From contig NZ_CP065377.1 in NCBI RefSeq assembly GCF_019967995.1, positions 2,108,001-2,172,000 of the forward strand: a DNA stretch of 64,000 bases, read 5' to 3'. This DNA comes from Faecalibacterium prausnitzii. Its GTDB lineage: Bacteria > Bacillota > Clostridia > Oscillospirales > Ruminococcaceae. The notes beneath the pieces are model-generated. The model was not told where the DNA came from, made no database searches, and worked only from the letters and a program-made list of their open reading frames with translations. The translations under genes and the position numbers were made by a program. This document shows positions 25,536 to 34,161 of the stretch, piece by piece (the first letter of the stretch is position 1; each line of letters starts with the position of its first letter).

Positions 25536-26546
25536 TTATTCCGCAGCCGGGGCGTTCAGGTCATCCAGCGCCTTCTGCATGGTGCCGCACAGGTCGTTCT
25601 CCACGCAGATCTTCGCCTGACGGATGGCGTTCTTGATGCCCTTGGCCTTGGAGGAGCCGTGGGCCTTGATGACCGGCTGCCTTGCCCCCAGGAAGGGTGC
25701 GCCGCCGTACTCCTCGCTGTCCATCTGGTGCTTGAGGTCGGACACGCCGCTCTTGAGCAGCAGATAGGCCACCTTGCCGCCAAGGTTCCGGAGGAACATC
25801 TCCTTGAGCATCCCCAGCAGCATTTTGGCCACGCCCTCGGTCAGCTTGAGAATGACGTTGCCGGTGAAGCCGTCGCAGACCACGACATCCACCTCACCAT
25901 TCGGCACGTCGCGAGGCTCGATGTTGCCCACGAAACGGATGCCGGGGGTGGTCTTGAGCAGCTGGTGGGCCTCTCTGAGCATCGGAGTGCCCTTCGACTC
26001 CTCTGCGCCGTTGTTCGCCAGCGCCACGCTGGGCGAGGTGCGGCCCTCGACCCTGTTCACGTAGCAGCTGCCCATGACGGCGAATGCGGCCAGCATTTCA
26101 GGGCGGCACTCAACGTTCGCGCCGCAGTCCAGCAGCAGGTAGGCCTGCTTTTTGGCGGGCACCATGGTGGCCAGCGCCGGACGCTTGACACCCTTCAGGG
26201 TGCGGACGATGAGGCTGGCGCCCACATGCAGTGCGCCGGTGCTGCCGGCAGAGACAAAGGCGTCGCCCCGGCCCTCCTTGAGCAGGTTCAGGCCCACGAC
26301 GATGGAGGAATCCTTCTTGCTGCGGATGGCACGGGCAGGCTCATCGCACATCTCGATGGTCTCGGTGCAGTTCACCAGCTCGATGCCGTCCAGCGGGATA
26401 TTGTGCTCTGCGGCGGTCTTGCGGACCAGCTCCTCATTGCCCACGCCGATGAGCGAGACGCCATACTCCTTGACAGCTGCGGCTGCGCCTTCCAGCACAG
26501 CCAGCGGGGCGTTGTCGCCGCCCATCATGTCCACGATGATCTTCAT
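25536..26546 (-). CDS. plsX: Phosphate acyltransferase PlsX
   Basis: A 336-residue enzyme converting acyl-ACP to acyl-phosphate at the start of phospholipid synthesis. It begins MKIIVDMMGGDNAPLAVLEG and includes KKDSSIVVGLNLLKEG, SAGSTGALHVGASL, and DVVVCDGFTGNVILKL, all typical. The ATG at 26546 has a GGGAG site; the longer frame runs into repeat R8. In many Firmicutes plsX is followed by fab genes and acpP; here an 89-nt gap leads directly to rnc. Confidence 0.97.
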   Translation of the reverse strand: MKIIVDMMGGDNAPLAVLEGAAAAVKEYGVSLIGVGNEELVRKTAAEHNIPLDGIELVNCTETIEMCDEPARAIRSKKDSSIVVGLNLLKEGRGDAFVSAGSTGALHVGASLIVRTLKGVKRPALATMVPAKKQAYLLLDCGANVECRPEMLAAFAVMGSCYVNRVEGRTSPSVALANNGAEESKGTPMLREAHQLLKTTPGIRFVGNIEPRDVPNGEVDVVVCDGFTGNVILKLTEGVAKMLLGMLKEMFLRNLGGKVAYLLLKSGVSDLKHQMDSEEYGGAPFLGARQPVIKAHGSSKAKGIKNAIRQAKICVENDLCGTMQKALDDLNAPAAE

Positions 26547-26577
26547 AGTAGTTCTCCCTTCTGTTTCTGGGATGTTC

Positions 26578-26706
26578 AGCCTCTCCGTCATCGCTGCGCG
26601 ATGCCACCTCTCCTAACAGAGGAGGCCTTGGCATTTCGCAAAAGTTTTTCTTTTCGCCAGAGGCTCCCCTATCAGGGGAGCTGTCTGCGAAGCAGACTGA
26701 GAGGTT
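26578..26706. repeat. Hairpin repeat element R8
   Basis: Ends GCCTCTCCGTC and GACTGAGAGGTT. Hairpins ATCGC-TG-CGCGAT, CCTCTCC/GGAGG, GCTCCCCTATCAGGGGAGC and GTCTGC-GAA-GCAGAC. Ends 6 nt from the trmFO stop codon. Confidence 0.87.
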
Positions 26707-26711
26707 CTTTC

Positions 26712-28088
26712 TTACAGAGACGTTTCGTCCAGCCACTGCTGGAAGCTGGCCACGGCACGTTCGGCCACAGCCATGTAGCGCAGGCGCTTGTCGCGCGGGC
26801 GGGTCTCGGCGGGCAGCGGGGGCAGGATGCCCATATTCGCGCCCATCGGCTGGAAGTGCTTGTTCTCGGTGGTCAGATACTGGAGCAGCGCACCGCACAT
26901 GGTGTCCGCCGGGGGCGGGGGCAGCTGCCTGCCGGTCAGGCGGGCATACAGGCTGCGGGCCGCCAGCAGACCACAGGCAGCGCTTTCCATATAGCCCTCA
27001 AAGCCGGTGATCTGGCCCGCAAAGAAGACGTTGGGGTGCTCGTTCAGGAAAAGGCCCGCGTTCAGCACACGGGGCGCATCGAGGAAGGTGTTCCGGTGCA
27101 TGACGCCGTACCGCACGAACTCGGCGTTTTCGAGGCCGGGGATCATGCGGAACACCCGCTTCTGCTCGCCCCACTTCAGATTCGTCTGGAAGCCGACGAT
27201 GTTGTACAGCGTCCGCTCCTTGTTCTCGGCGCGGAGCTGGACGTTCGCCCAGGGGCGGTGGCCGGTGTTGGGGTCCACCAGACCCACCGGGCGCAGCGGG
27301 CCGAACCGCATGGTGTCGGCACCGCGGGCCGCCATGATCTCGATGGGCATACAGCCCTCATAGACCGTGACGGTGTCGGCCTTTTTGCCGTGGGCATCCG
27401 GGTCGGGCGCGGCTCCCTGCTCGGCACCGGCGTCAAAATCGTGGAGCGGGGCGCGCTCGGCAGACGCCAGCGCTGCATGGAATGCCTCGTACTCGGCCTT
27501 GTTGAACGGACAGTTCAGGTAATCCGCCTCGCCCCGGTCGTAGCGGGACGCGGCGAAGACCCGGTCGTAGTCCAGGCTTTCGGCCGTGACGATGGGGGCC
27601 ACAGCATCGTAGAAATGCAGCCGCTCGTCGCCGGTCAGGCGGCCGATCTCGTCGGCCAGCGCACCGTCGGTCAGCGGGCCGGTGGCCACCAGGATGGGAG
27701 CGCTCTCGTCGATCTGCTCCACCCGCTCCCGCCGGACGGTGATGTTCGGGCACTGCTCCACCCGGCGGGTGACGGCAGCGCTGAAGGCGTCGCGGTCCAC
27801 AGCCAACGCGCCGCCGGCGGCCACGCGGGCCTCCTCGGCGGCAGACAGCAGCTGGCTGCCCATCCGGCGCATCTCCTCTTTCAGCAGGCCGGAAGCGGAA
27901 TCCAGCCGCTCAGCTTTCAGGCTGTTGGAGCAGATCAACTCTGCAAAACCTTCGCTCTTGTGGGCCGGGGAAAAGTGGGTAGGCTTCTGCTCATAGAGCG
28001 TGACGTCCACGCCCTTGCCCGCCAGCCAGAGCGCCGCCTCGCAGCCCGCCAGACCGGCACCTAAAACTGTTACATGATATCGACTCAT
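26712..28088 (-). CDS. trmFO: TrmFO: folate-dependent tRNA (uracil-54-C5) methyltransferase
   Basis: A 458-residue flavoprotein that makes ribothymidine at tRNA position 54 using methylene-THF and FADH2. N-terminal Rossmann fold VTVLGAGLAGCEAALWLA, the catalytic-site segment AELICSNSLKAERLDSASG, FAGQITGFEGYMESAA and a C-terminal QPMGANMGILPPL are the family hallmarks. The start is preceded by AAAGGA. It follows topA, the standard dprA-topA-trmFO order, with a decayed repeat in the gap. Confidence 0.97.
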   Translation of the reverse strand: MSRYHVTVLGAGLAGCEAALWLAGKGVDVTLYEQKPTHFSPAHKSEGFAELICSNSLKAERLDSASGLLKEEMRRMGSQLLSAAEEARVAAGGALAVDRDAFSAAVTRRVEQCPNITVRRERVEQIDESAPILVATGPLTDGALADEIGRLTGDERLHFYDAVAPIVTAESLDYDRVFAASRYDRGEADYLNCPFNKAEYEAFHAALASAERAPLHDFDAGAEQGAAPDPDAHGKKADTVTVYEGCMPIEIMAARGADTMRFGPLRPVGLVDPNTGHRPWANVQLRAENKERTLYNIVGFQTNLKWGEQKRVFRMIPGLENAEFVRYGVMHRNTFLDAPRVLNAGLFLNEHPNVFFAGQITGFEGYMESAACGLLAARSLYARLTGRQLPPPPADTMCGALLQYLTTENKHFQPMGANMGILPPLPAETRPRDKRLRYMAVAERAVASFQQWLDETSL

Positions 28089-28108
28089 TGATGTTTCCTT
28101 TCATCAAG

Positions 28109-28209
28109 CACTCTCCGTCATTGCCTTTTGGCAAAGAGGAAAACTTTATCGTACTCGCTGAAAAAGCCCGCCCTTTGGAAGAGCTGGACGCGAAGCGGCC
28201 TGAGCGGGT
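28109..28209. repeat. Decayed hairpin repeat R9
   Basis: Starts CACTCTCCGTC with a TTGCC/GGCAA hairpin, then an A/T-richer middle, and ends GGACGCGAAGCGGCCTGAG as in R2. The large hairpins are lost. Confidence 0.6.
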
Positions 28210-28210
28210 C

Positions 28211-30295
28211 TTACTCCTTCTTCGGCACCGGCATCTCGAACCCGCAGCCCTCCTTGGCGCAGTAGAGCTTGGAGCCCTTGCGGAAGAGGGTGGAGCCGCA
28301 CTTTTCGCACTTGGTGGGGACGGGGGTATCCCAGGTCATGAAATCGCAGTCGGGGTAGCGCTCGCAGCCGTAGTAGATGCGGCCCTTGGCGCTCTTGCGC
28401 TCCAGCATACGGCCCTTGCCGCACTTGGGGCAGATGCCGCCGGTGTCCTTGACCAGGCGCTTGGTGCCCCGGCACTCCGGGAAGCCGCTGCAGGCCAGGA
28501 ACTTGCCGTACTTGCCCACCTTGATGACCATGGGGCGGCCGCACAGGTCGCAGACCTCGCTGGACGGCTCGTCCGGCACCTTGACCTTCTTGCCTTCCAT
28601 GTTCTTTTCCGCCTGTTCGAGGCTGGCTGCAAAGCCCTGATAGAAGTCGTCCACGGTCTTGTGCCAGTCGGCCTTGCCGCTCTCGACCTTGTCGAGGTTC
28701 TTTTCCATCTCGGCGGAGAAGTCCACATCCACGATGTGGGGGAACTGCTCCAGCATCAGGCCGTCCACGGCGCGGCCCAGCAGGGTCGGCTTGAGCTTTT
28801 TCTGGTCGCGCTCCACATAGCCGCGGTCGATGATGGTGGTGATGATGGGCGCATAGGTGGAGGGGCGGCCGATGCCGTTTTCTTCCAGCGCCTTGATGAG
28901 GGTGGCTTCGGTGTAGCGGGCGGGGGGCTGGGTGAACTTCTGTTCGCTCTTCAGCTCCCGCAGCTTGAGCACCTGGCCCTGCTCCAGCGGGGGCAGGCTG
29001 GTCTCCTTCTTTTCCTTCTCGTCCGTGGCCTCCTCATACAGGGCGGTGAAGCCATCAAAGGTGACGGTGTAGCCGCTGGCCTTGAATCGGTAGCCGCCCG
29101 CATACACGGTCACGGACACGGTGTCCTGCTGGCAGTCGGCCATCTGGCTGGCCATGAAGCGGCTCCAGATCATCCGGTAGAGCTTGGCGGTGTCGCCGCT
29201 GATGCTCTTGTCCACCTCGTCGGGCGTCAGGCACGGCACCGAGGGACGGATGGCTTCGTGGGCGTCTTGCGCAGCGGTCGCGCTCTTGGTCTTCCAGGTG
29301 CGCTTATAGGGGCAGATATACGATTCGCCGTAAGCGCCCGCAATATACTCCTTGGCTGCGTTTACCGCTTCGTCGGAGATGCGCAGGCTGTCGGTACGCA
29401 TATAGGTGATCAGACCCATGGTGCCGTGGCCCGCGATATCCACGCCTTCGTACAGCGTCTGGGCCGCGCGCATGGTGCGGGTGGCCGTAAAGCCCAGGCG
29501 GCGGGACGCCTCCTGCTGCAAGGTACTGGTGATGAACGCCGGGGTGGGCTGCTTGGCGCGCTTGCCTTTTTTCAGCTCACCCACCGTGTACTCGGCCCCT
29601 TCCAGCCCCTTTTCGATGGCGCGGGCCTCGGCCTCGGTGTGCGGCAGCAGCTTTTTGCCCTTGTCGTCGGAGGCCAGGCGGGCCGTGAAGCTCTTGTGCC
29701 CCACGCCGAGGGTGGCATCCACGTTCCAGTATTCTTCGGGCTTGAAGCCCTCGATCTCCTTTTCGCGGTCGTCGATGAGGCGGACGGCCACGCTCTGGAC
29801 ACGGCCGGCCGACAGGCCCCGGCGGACCTTCCGCCAGAGGAACGGGCTGAGCTTATAGCCCACCAGACGGTCCAGCACACGGCGGGCCTGCTGGGCATTG
29901 AACAGGTCTTCGTCGATGGCGCGGGGGTGGGCCATGCCCTCCTGCACGCCCTTTTTCGTGATCTCGTCGAAGGTCACGCGGTTGGGCTCATGGGGGTCCA
30001 GACCCAGGATATTGGCCAGATGCCAGCTGATGGCTTCGCCCTCACGGTCCGGGTCGGTCGCGAGAAGGACGCCGTCGGAGTGCTTGGCCTTGCTCTTGAG
30101 CTCCTTGATGAGCTTTTCCTTGCCCTTGATGCTGATGTACTGCGGCGTATAGCCGTGTTCGACATCAATGCCCAGCTGGGAGGCGGGCAGGTCGCGGATG
30201 TGGCCCATGCTGGCCGTCACCTCGTAGTCGCTGCCCAGATATTTGCCGATGGTTTTCGCCTTTGCAGGCGACTCCACGATCACCAGTTTTGACAT
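28211..30295 (-). CDS. topA: DNA topoisomerase I (type IA)
   Basis: A 694-residue enzyme that relaxes negative supercoils. Toprim domain at the N-terminus (SKLVIVESPAKAKTIGKYLG; ATDPDREGEAI), active-site Tyr in GLITYMRTDSLRI (about residue 300), and a C-terminal tail with three Cys4 zinc modules: CDLCG...C...C, CPKCG...C...C, and CEKCG...C...C. The ATG at 30295 has AGGAGA 6 nt upstream. dprA lies upstream and trmFO downstream. Confidence 0.97.
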   Translation of the reverse strand: MSKLVIVESPAKAKTIGKYLGSDYEVTASMGHIRDLPASQLGIDVEHGYTPQYISIKGKEKLIKELKSKAKHSDGVLLATDPDREGEAISWHLANILGLDPHEPNRVTFDEITKKGVQEGMAHPRAIDEDLFNAQQARRVLDRLVGYKLSPFLWRKVRRGLSAGRVQSVAVRLIDDREKEIEGFKPEEYWNVDATLGVGHKSFTARLASDDKGKKLLPHTEAEARAIEKGLEGAEYTVGELKKGKRAKQPTPAFITSTLQQEASRRLGFTATRTMRAAQTLYEGVDIAGHGTMGLITYMRTDSLRISDEAVNAAKEYIAGAYGESYICPYKRTWKTKSATAAQDAHEAIRPSVPCLTPDEVDKSISGDTAKLYRMIWSRFMASQMADCQQDTVSVTVYAGGYRFKASGYTVTFDGFTALYEEATDEKEKKETSLPPLEQGQVLKLRELKSEQKFTQPPARYTEATLIKALEENGIGRPSTYAPIITTIIDRGYVERDQKKLKPTLLGRAVDGLMLEQFPHIVDVDFSAEMEKNLDKVESGKADWHKTVDDFYQGFAASLEQAEKNMEGKKVKVPDEPSSEVCDLCGRPMVIKVGKYGKFLACSGFPECRGTKRLVKDTGGICPKCGKGRMLERKSAKGRIYYGCERYPDCDFMTWDTPVPTKCEKCGSTLFRKGSKLYCAKEGCGFEMPVPKKE

Positions 30296-30317
30296 AGTTT
30301 CTCTCCTATATAAAAAA

Positions 30318-30396
30318 CCTTGCCATCTGCTGCCCGGCCTGCCAAAGGCTCCCCGCTCCGGGGCGCCCGGCACCGCGCAGCGATGACTGAGAGGTT
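30318..30396. repeat. Hairpin repeat R10, right half only
   Basis: GCTCCCCGCTCCGGGGCGC hairpin followed by a GCGCAGCGATGACTGAGAGGTT end. The left half is missing; its place is taken by a short CTGCCCGGCCTGCC stretch as in the interior of long copies. Sits between dprA and topA. Confidence 0.65.
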
Positions 30397-30423
30397 TGAA
30401 TGCTCAACTTAACATGTGCGCAC

Positions 30424-31578
30424 CTAGCGCAGAATATACCGTTTGCCCGGCAGGCAGGCCACCCGGCCGGTCAGCTCCAGTTTCATGAGCGTGCCCAGCA
30501 GCAGCGCGGTGGGCAGGCCGCTTTGCAGGCCCAGTTCCTCCACGCCCTTCGCTTTGGCCCCGATGCAGGCCAGCACCTTCCGCTCGGTCTCGCTCATCGC
30601 GGCAGGTGCCGGGCGGGGCACCGCCGGGCGAAGCGCAGCCGGGGTCAGGTGGAGCGTCTCAAACAGATCTTCCGCCTTGCAGACGGCCTTTGCCCGCCCT
30701 TCCCGCAGCAGGCCGTTGGTGCCTGCGGAGTTGGGCGAATAGATGCTGCCCGGCACCGCAAACACCGGCTTGCCATACCGCTCCGCATGGCCCACCGTGG
30801 ACATGGTGCCGCTTTTTTCCTGGGCTTCCACCACCACCAGCGCCATCGACAGCGCCGCAATGAGCCGGTTGCGCTGCAAAAAGCCCACACGGCCAATGGC
30901 TGCGCTCTCCGGCGGATACTCGCTGATAACGCAGCCGTTGGCCTCGATCTTCCGGCGCAGTTCCCGGTTGGTGGCGGGATAGGTCTTGTCGATCGGGACG
31001 CCCAGCACCCCGATGGTGGGGCGGTCTTCCCGCACGGCGGCACGGTGCCCGGCGCTGTCGAGGCCGTCGGCCAGGCCGCTCACCACGATGGCACCGGCTC
31101 TGGCCAGCCCCCGCCCGATGTCCTCTGCGGCCTGCAGGCCGTACTCGGTGGGCTTGCGGCTGCCCACCATCCCCACGGTGCCGGGCTGGTTGAGCCAGGC
31201 CGGGTCCCCGGTGCAGTAGAGCACCAGCGGCATATCCGGGATGCGGGTCAGCGCCAGCGGATAGTCCGGGTCTTCATAGGTCAGGATGCGGATATTCCGG
31301 GCCGCACACCGCCGCGCAAAGGCGCGGTAATGCTCCGGCGTGTGGTCGGGCAGGAGCGCCCGCTGCGCTGCCCCCGGCCCTGCCGCGCAGCGGAACGCAT
31401 CGCTCCCCCGCTGCTCCCACGCCTCCTGCGCCCCGCCAAACGCATCCAGAACGCTGCCGTTGTGGCTGCTGCCCACGCCCAGCGTCCCGGCCAGCCAGAG
31501 CCAGCAGAGCAGCGGGTCGGGGGCCGGTTCGGGCGGGAAGAAGCTGGTCTGACCCCAGGCAGGGTCCGGCCCGCTCAC
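30424..31578 (-). CDS. dprA: DprA: DNA-processing protein
   Basis: A protein of about 384 residues that loads RecA on incoming single-stranded DNA. Rossmann-fold core with VGSRKPTEYG, VVSGLADGLDSAGHRAA, GVLGVPIDKTYPATN, and FLQRNRLIAALS (the fRNRxiaalS signature), then AVPGSIYSPNSAGTNGLL. A C-terminal winged-helix (DprA_WH) covers about the last 60 residues. The GTG at 31578 overlaps the upstream TGA as GTGA and has AGGAGA 5 nt before it, so it is preferred to the ATG at 31602. Confidence 0.95.
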   Translation of the reverse strand: MSGPDPAWGQTSFFPPEPAPDPLLCWLWLAGTLGVGSSHNGSVLDAFGGAQEAWEQRGSDAFRCAAGPGAAQRALLPDHTPEHYRAFARRCAARNIRILTYEDPDYPLALTRIPDMPLVLYCTGDPAWLNQPGTVGMVGSRKPTEYGLQAAEDIGRGLARAGAIVVSGLADGLDSAGHRAAVREDRPTIGVLGVPIDKTYPATNRELRRKIEANGCVISEYPPESAAIGRVGFLQRNRLIAALSMALVVVEAQEKSGTMSTVGHAERYGKPVFAVPGSIYSPNSAGTNGLLREGRAKAVCKAEDLFETLHLTPAALRPAVPRPAPAAMSETERKVLACIGAKAKGVEELGLQSGLPTALLLGTLMKLELTGRVACLPGKRYILR

Positions 31579-32357
31579 AGGCTCTCCTCCCGGAAATGCC
31601 ACAGCAGGATGCTGCCCGCGATGCCCGCATTCAGGCTCTCGACCCGGTCGGTCATCGGGATGCGGACGGTGCCGTCGCAGGCGGCGATGGCCGCATCGGT
31701 CAGGCCCTGGCCCTCGCTGCCGATGACGACGCAGACGCCGCCCGGATAGCGGGACGCCGCCGCGCTCAGCGGCTGGGACTGGTACAGCGCCGCCGCGAGG
31801 CAGGTGATGCCCTTTTCCCGCAGGGCTGCGATGGCCTCCGGCAGGGCACCGGCCTCAATGACCGGCACCCGCACCGCCGCGCCCATGGAGGCCCGCAGGG
31901 TCTTGGGGGCAAACGGAGACGCACAGCCATCACTCAGGAGGACGGCATCAAAGCCGAATGCCGCCGCCGAGCGCAGCAGGGTGCCCACATTGCCGGGGTC
32001 CTGCACCCGCTCCAGCGCCAGATATCGCCCGCCGGTGCGCACTTCATTCAGTGTATGCACCGGAGTGCGGAACACGCCGAACACTCCCTGATGGGTGCCC
32101 ACATCGGCGAGCTTGTCCGCCACATGGTCCTCCACCAGATAATGTTCGCCGGGCAGCGTGAGCAGCTCCGGGCATTTTTCGGCAGCGGCCCCGGTGTAGA
32201 ACAGCGTTTCCAGCTCAGCCCCGCGGCAGAGCTCCGGGCAGAGCTTGCGCCCCTCGGCCAGAAAACGCCCCTCGCTGCGGCGGAAGGCCGCACTGGAAGA
32301 AAGGCGGCAGGCGTATTTGATCTTCGCGTTGTCCCGGCTGGTGATTTTTTCGTCCAT
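31575..32357 (-). CDS. TrmH/SpoU family RNA 2'-O-methyltransferase
   Basis: A 260-residue SPOUT enzyme: N-terminal substrate-binding domain (SRDNAKIKYACRLSSS; RSEGRFLAEGRKLCPE) and a knotted C-terminal domain with ALERVQDPGNVGTLLRSAAAF, VVIGSEGQGL, and RIPMTDRVESLNAGIAGSIL, the three SPOUT motifs. It likely methylates rRNA or tRNA ribose; the exact site cannot be told. It is translationally coupled to dprA. Confidence 0.92.
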   Translation of the reverse strand: MDEKITSRDNAKIKYACRLSSSAAFRRSEGRFLAEGRKLCPELCRGAELETLFYTGAAAEKCPELLTLPGEHYLVEDHVADKLADVGTHQGVFGVFRTPVHTLNEVRTGGRYLALERVQDPGNVGTLLRSAAAFGFDAVLLSDGCASPFAPKTLRASMGAAVRVPVIEAGALPEAIAALREKGITCLAAALYQSQPLSAAASRYPGGVCVVIGSEGQGLTDAAIAACDGTVRIPMTDRVESLNAGIAGSILLWHFREESL

Positions 32358-32383
32358 GCAGGCTCCTCCCGAATCCAGAAAGA

Positions 32384-32424
32384 TACAAAAAGGACGCCCG
32401 CGTAATCATACGCGCGGGCGTCTT
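32384..32424 (-). terminator. Terminator of the infC-rpmI-rplT operon
   Basis: Minus-strand GACGCCCGCG, 10-nt loop, CGCGGGCGTC, then CTTTTTG. Starts about 12 nt after the rplT stop. Confidence 0.92.
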
Positions 32425-32436
32425 TGTCAAGTTCTA

Positions 32437-32787
32437 TTAGGCGTTCTTGACGGTCTCGACCAGAGCTGCAAAGCTCTGAGGATCGTTGATGGCCATCTCG
32501 CTCAGCATCTTGCGGTTCAGCTCGATGCCTGCCTTCTTCAGGCCAGCCATGAAGGTAGAGTAGTTCATGCCCAGAGGACGGACCGCATTGTTGATGCGGG
32601 TGATCCACAGGTTGCGGAACTGACGCTTCTTCATGCGGCGGCCAGCCAGAGCGTAGTTGCCGCTCTTCATGACCTGCTGCTTGGCCATCTTGAAGTGCTT
32701 GCTCTTGCAGCCGTAGAAGCCCTTTGCCAGCTTCAGCATCTTCTTGCGACGTTTGTGAGTCATCGTAGCGCCCTTAATACGTGCCAT
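32437..32787 (-). CDS. rplT: 50S ribosomal protein L20
   Basis: A 116-residue L20: basic N-terminal extension [20 protein letters not shown] and globular RNA-binding C-terminus ([20 protein letters not shown]). It is essential for 50S assembly and, in B. subtilis, is the autorepressor of this operon. A GGAG site precedes the ATG. Third gene after infC and rpmI. Confidence 0.98.
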   Translation of the reverse strand: MARIKGATMTHKRRKKMLKLAKGFYGCKSKHFKMAKQQVMKSGNYALAGRRMKKRQFRNLWITRINNAVRPLGMNYSTFMAGLKKAGIELNRKMLSEMAINDPQSFAALVETVKNA

Positions 32788-32844
32788 TTTATATATCTCC
32801 TTTAGTTTCTGTCAATGTCTTGGTTGTGCGTGCGGCTCGCTTAC

Positions 32845-33048
32845 TCAGGCGTAGGGCAGCATGCTCTTGATGGTAGCTGCGTTGGTCTTATCAACGTAGC
32901 TGGGCTGACGATAACCACGGGTCAGCTTGGTGGTCTTCTTGGTCAGGATGTGGCTGCGGAATGCGTGGCCGCGCTTGATCTTGCCGTTCTTGGTCAGCTT
33001 AAAGCGCTTCTTAGCGCCGGAGTGCGTCTTCAGTTTCATCTTAGCCAT
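32845..33048 (-). CDS. rpmI: 50S ribosomal protein L35
   Basis: A 67-residue L35: [20 protein letters not shown] and the [20 protein letters not shown] segment. A strong GGAGG site precedes the ATG, 18 nt after the infC stop. Confidence 0.98.
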   Translation of the reverse strand: MAKMKLKTHSGAKKRFKLTKNGKIKRGHAFRSHILTKKTTKLTRGYRQPSYVDKTNAATIKSMLPYA

Positions 33049-33066
33049 TTTAGTTTCCTCCTAAAA

Positions 33067-33600
33067 TTAGTCCTTATTGGGTTTCGGGATCAGCAGAATG
33101 GACATCGTGCGGCCCTCAAGCACCGGCGGCTTATCCATGCTTGCCTGGGGCAGAGTCTCGGCAAAGCGTTTCAGCACGTCAGCACCCAGAGCGCTGTGCG
33201 CCATCTCACGGCCGCGGAAGCGGATCGAAGCCTTCACCTTGTGGCCGGCTGCCAGGAACTTGGCGGTCTGGTTCACTTTGGTGTTGAAGTCGTTGGTGTC
33301 AATGTTGAGCGAGAGGCGGGTCTCCTTGACTTCGACCACCTTCTGGTTCTTCTTGGCTTCCTTCTCCTTCTTCTGCTGTTCAAAACGGTATTTGCCGTAG
33401 TCCAGCACCTTGCACACAGGCGGTACAGCCTGCGGTGCGATCTTGACCAGATCGAGGCCGGCCTCCTCAGCAGCGCGCATGGCCACCTGAATGGTGACAA
33501 CGCCCTTCTGCTCGCCGTCTGCTCCGATCAGGCGAACTTCACGATCACGGATCTGGCCGTTGATCTCCAGTTCCTTCGACTTTCCAGCGGTAGCGATAAT
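33067..33600 (-). CDS. infC: Translation initiation factor IF-3
   Basis: A 177-residue IF-3 that keeps 30S subunits free and proofreads start codons. N-domain ELEINGQIRDREVRLIGADG, linker of Lys/Glu (EQQKKEKEAKKNQ), and C-domain with KASIRFRGREMAH. The start is the ATT at 33600: GGAGGT lies exactly 6 nt upstream and the upstream frame has no family similarity. An AUU start is the classic infC feature, allowing autoregulation because IF-3 rejects non-AUG codons. The alternative ATC at 33597 is less well spaced. Confidence 0.95.
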   Translation of the reverse strand: MIATAGKSKELEINGQIRDREVRLIGADGEQKGVVTIQVAMRAAEEAGLDLVKIAPQAVPPVCKVLDYGKYRFEQQKKEKEAKKNQKVVEVKETRLSLNIDTNDFNTKVNQTAKFLAAGHKVKASIRFRGREMAHSALGADVLKRFAETLPQASMDKPPVLEGRTMSILLIPKPNKD

Positions 33601-33646
33601 GAATGCACCTCCAAACAATAATCCATAGTGTTGCAATATTTGGCAT

Positions 33647-33682
33647 AGAAAACGCGGCCGCCCATGTTTCAGGACAGCCGCG
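33647..33682 (-). terminator. Attenuator-like terminator in the infC leader
   Basis: Minus-strand CGCGGCTGTCC pairs (two G-U wobbles) with GGGCGGCCGCG around an 8-nt loop and is followed by TTTTCTAT, 47 nt before the infC start. It lies in a roughly 190-nt leader, the place where B. subtilis L20 controls its operon by attenuation. The control mechanism here is inferred. Confidence 0.65.
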
Positions 33683-33800
33683 CAAAATTCACTCAAAAGC
33701 GCAGTTCGCACAAAACGAACCGGTTTTTCGTATAGCCCGGAGGATGTTGTCCCTCACAAGGCGAGCGCGGCCAGGCCGTAGCTGCTTTCTTTACCGGAAC

Positions 33801-33829
33801 AGTTTACCACACACGGCAGAGCCTGTCAA
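33801..33829 (-). promoter_or_regulatory. Promoter of the infC-rpmI-rplT operon
   Basis: Consensus TTGACA, 17 nt, TAAACT on the minus strand, about 200 nt upstream of infC, defining a long untranslated leader. Confidence 0.82.
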
Positions 33830-33862
33830 GCATTTTTATGTGATTTTGCAGAAAATTATCCC

Positions 33863-34161
33863 AACCTCTCAGTCTGCTTCGCAGACAGCTCCCCTGATAG
33901 GGGAGCCCTTGGCAGGCCGGGCAAGCCCTGCTATCCGCATAGGCCCAATCGGGCGCAAGGCGCCGGGCCCTGTTCTCCTTGGCAGCAGTTGCGGGACTGC
34001 GCTCTAACAGGGATGCTGGGCCAGCAACCGTGAATCTCGGCAGCGGAGCCCGGCCGTTTACGAATACGAAAAACTTTGCTCGTCCAGTACGACCATCACC
34101 GACTCGCCAGTGGCTCCCCTACCAGGGGAGCTGGCGAGCCGTAGGCGAGACTGAGAGGTTT
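33863..34161. repeat. Long hairpin repeat element R11
   Basis: About 299 bp, ends AACCTCTCAGTC and GACTGAGAGGTT. Left hairpins GTCTGC-TTC-GCAGAC and GCTCCCCTGATAGGGGAGC; right hairpin GCTCCCCTACCAGGGGAGC. Interior shares GCCGGGCCCTGTTCTCC with R3, R12 and R14. Its end overlaps the TAA stop codon of addA. Confidence 0.87.
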
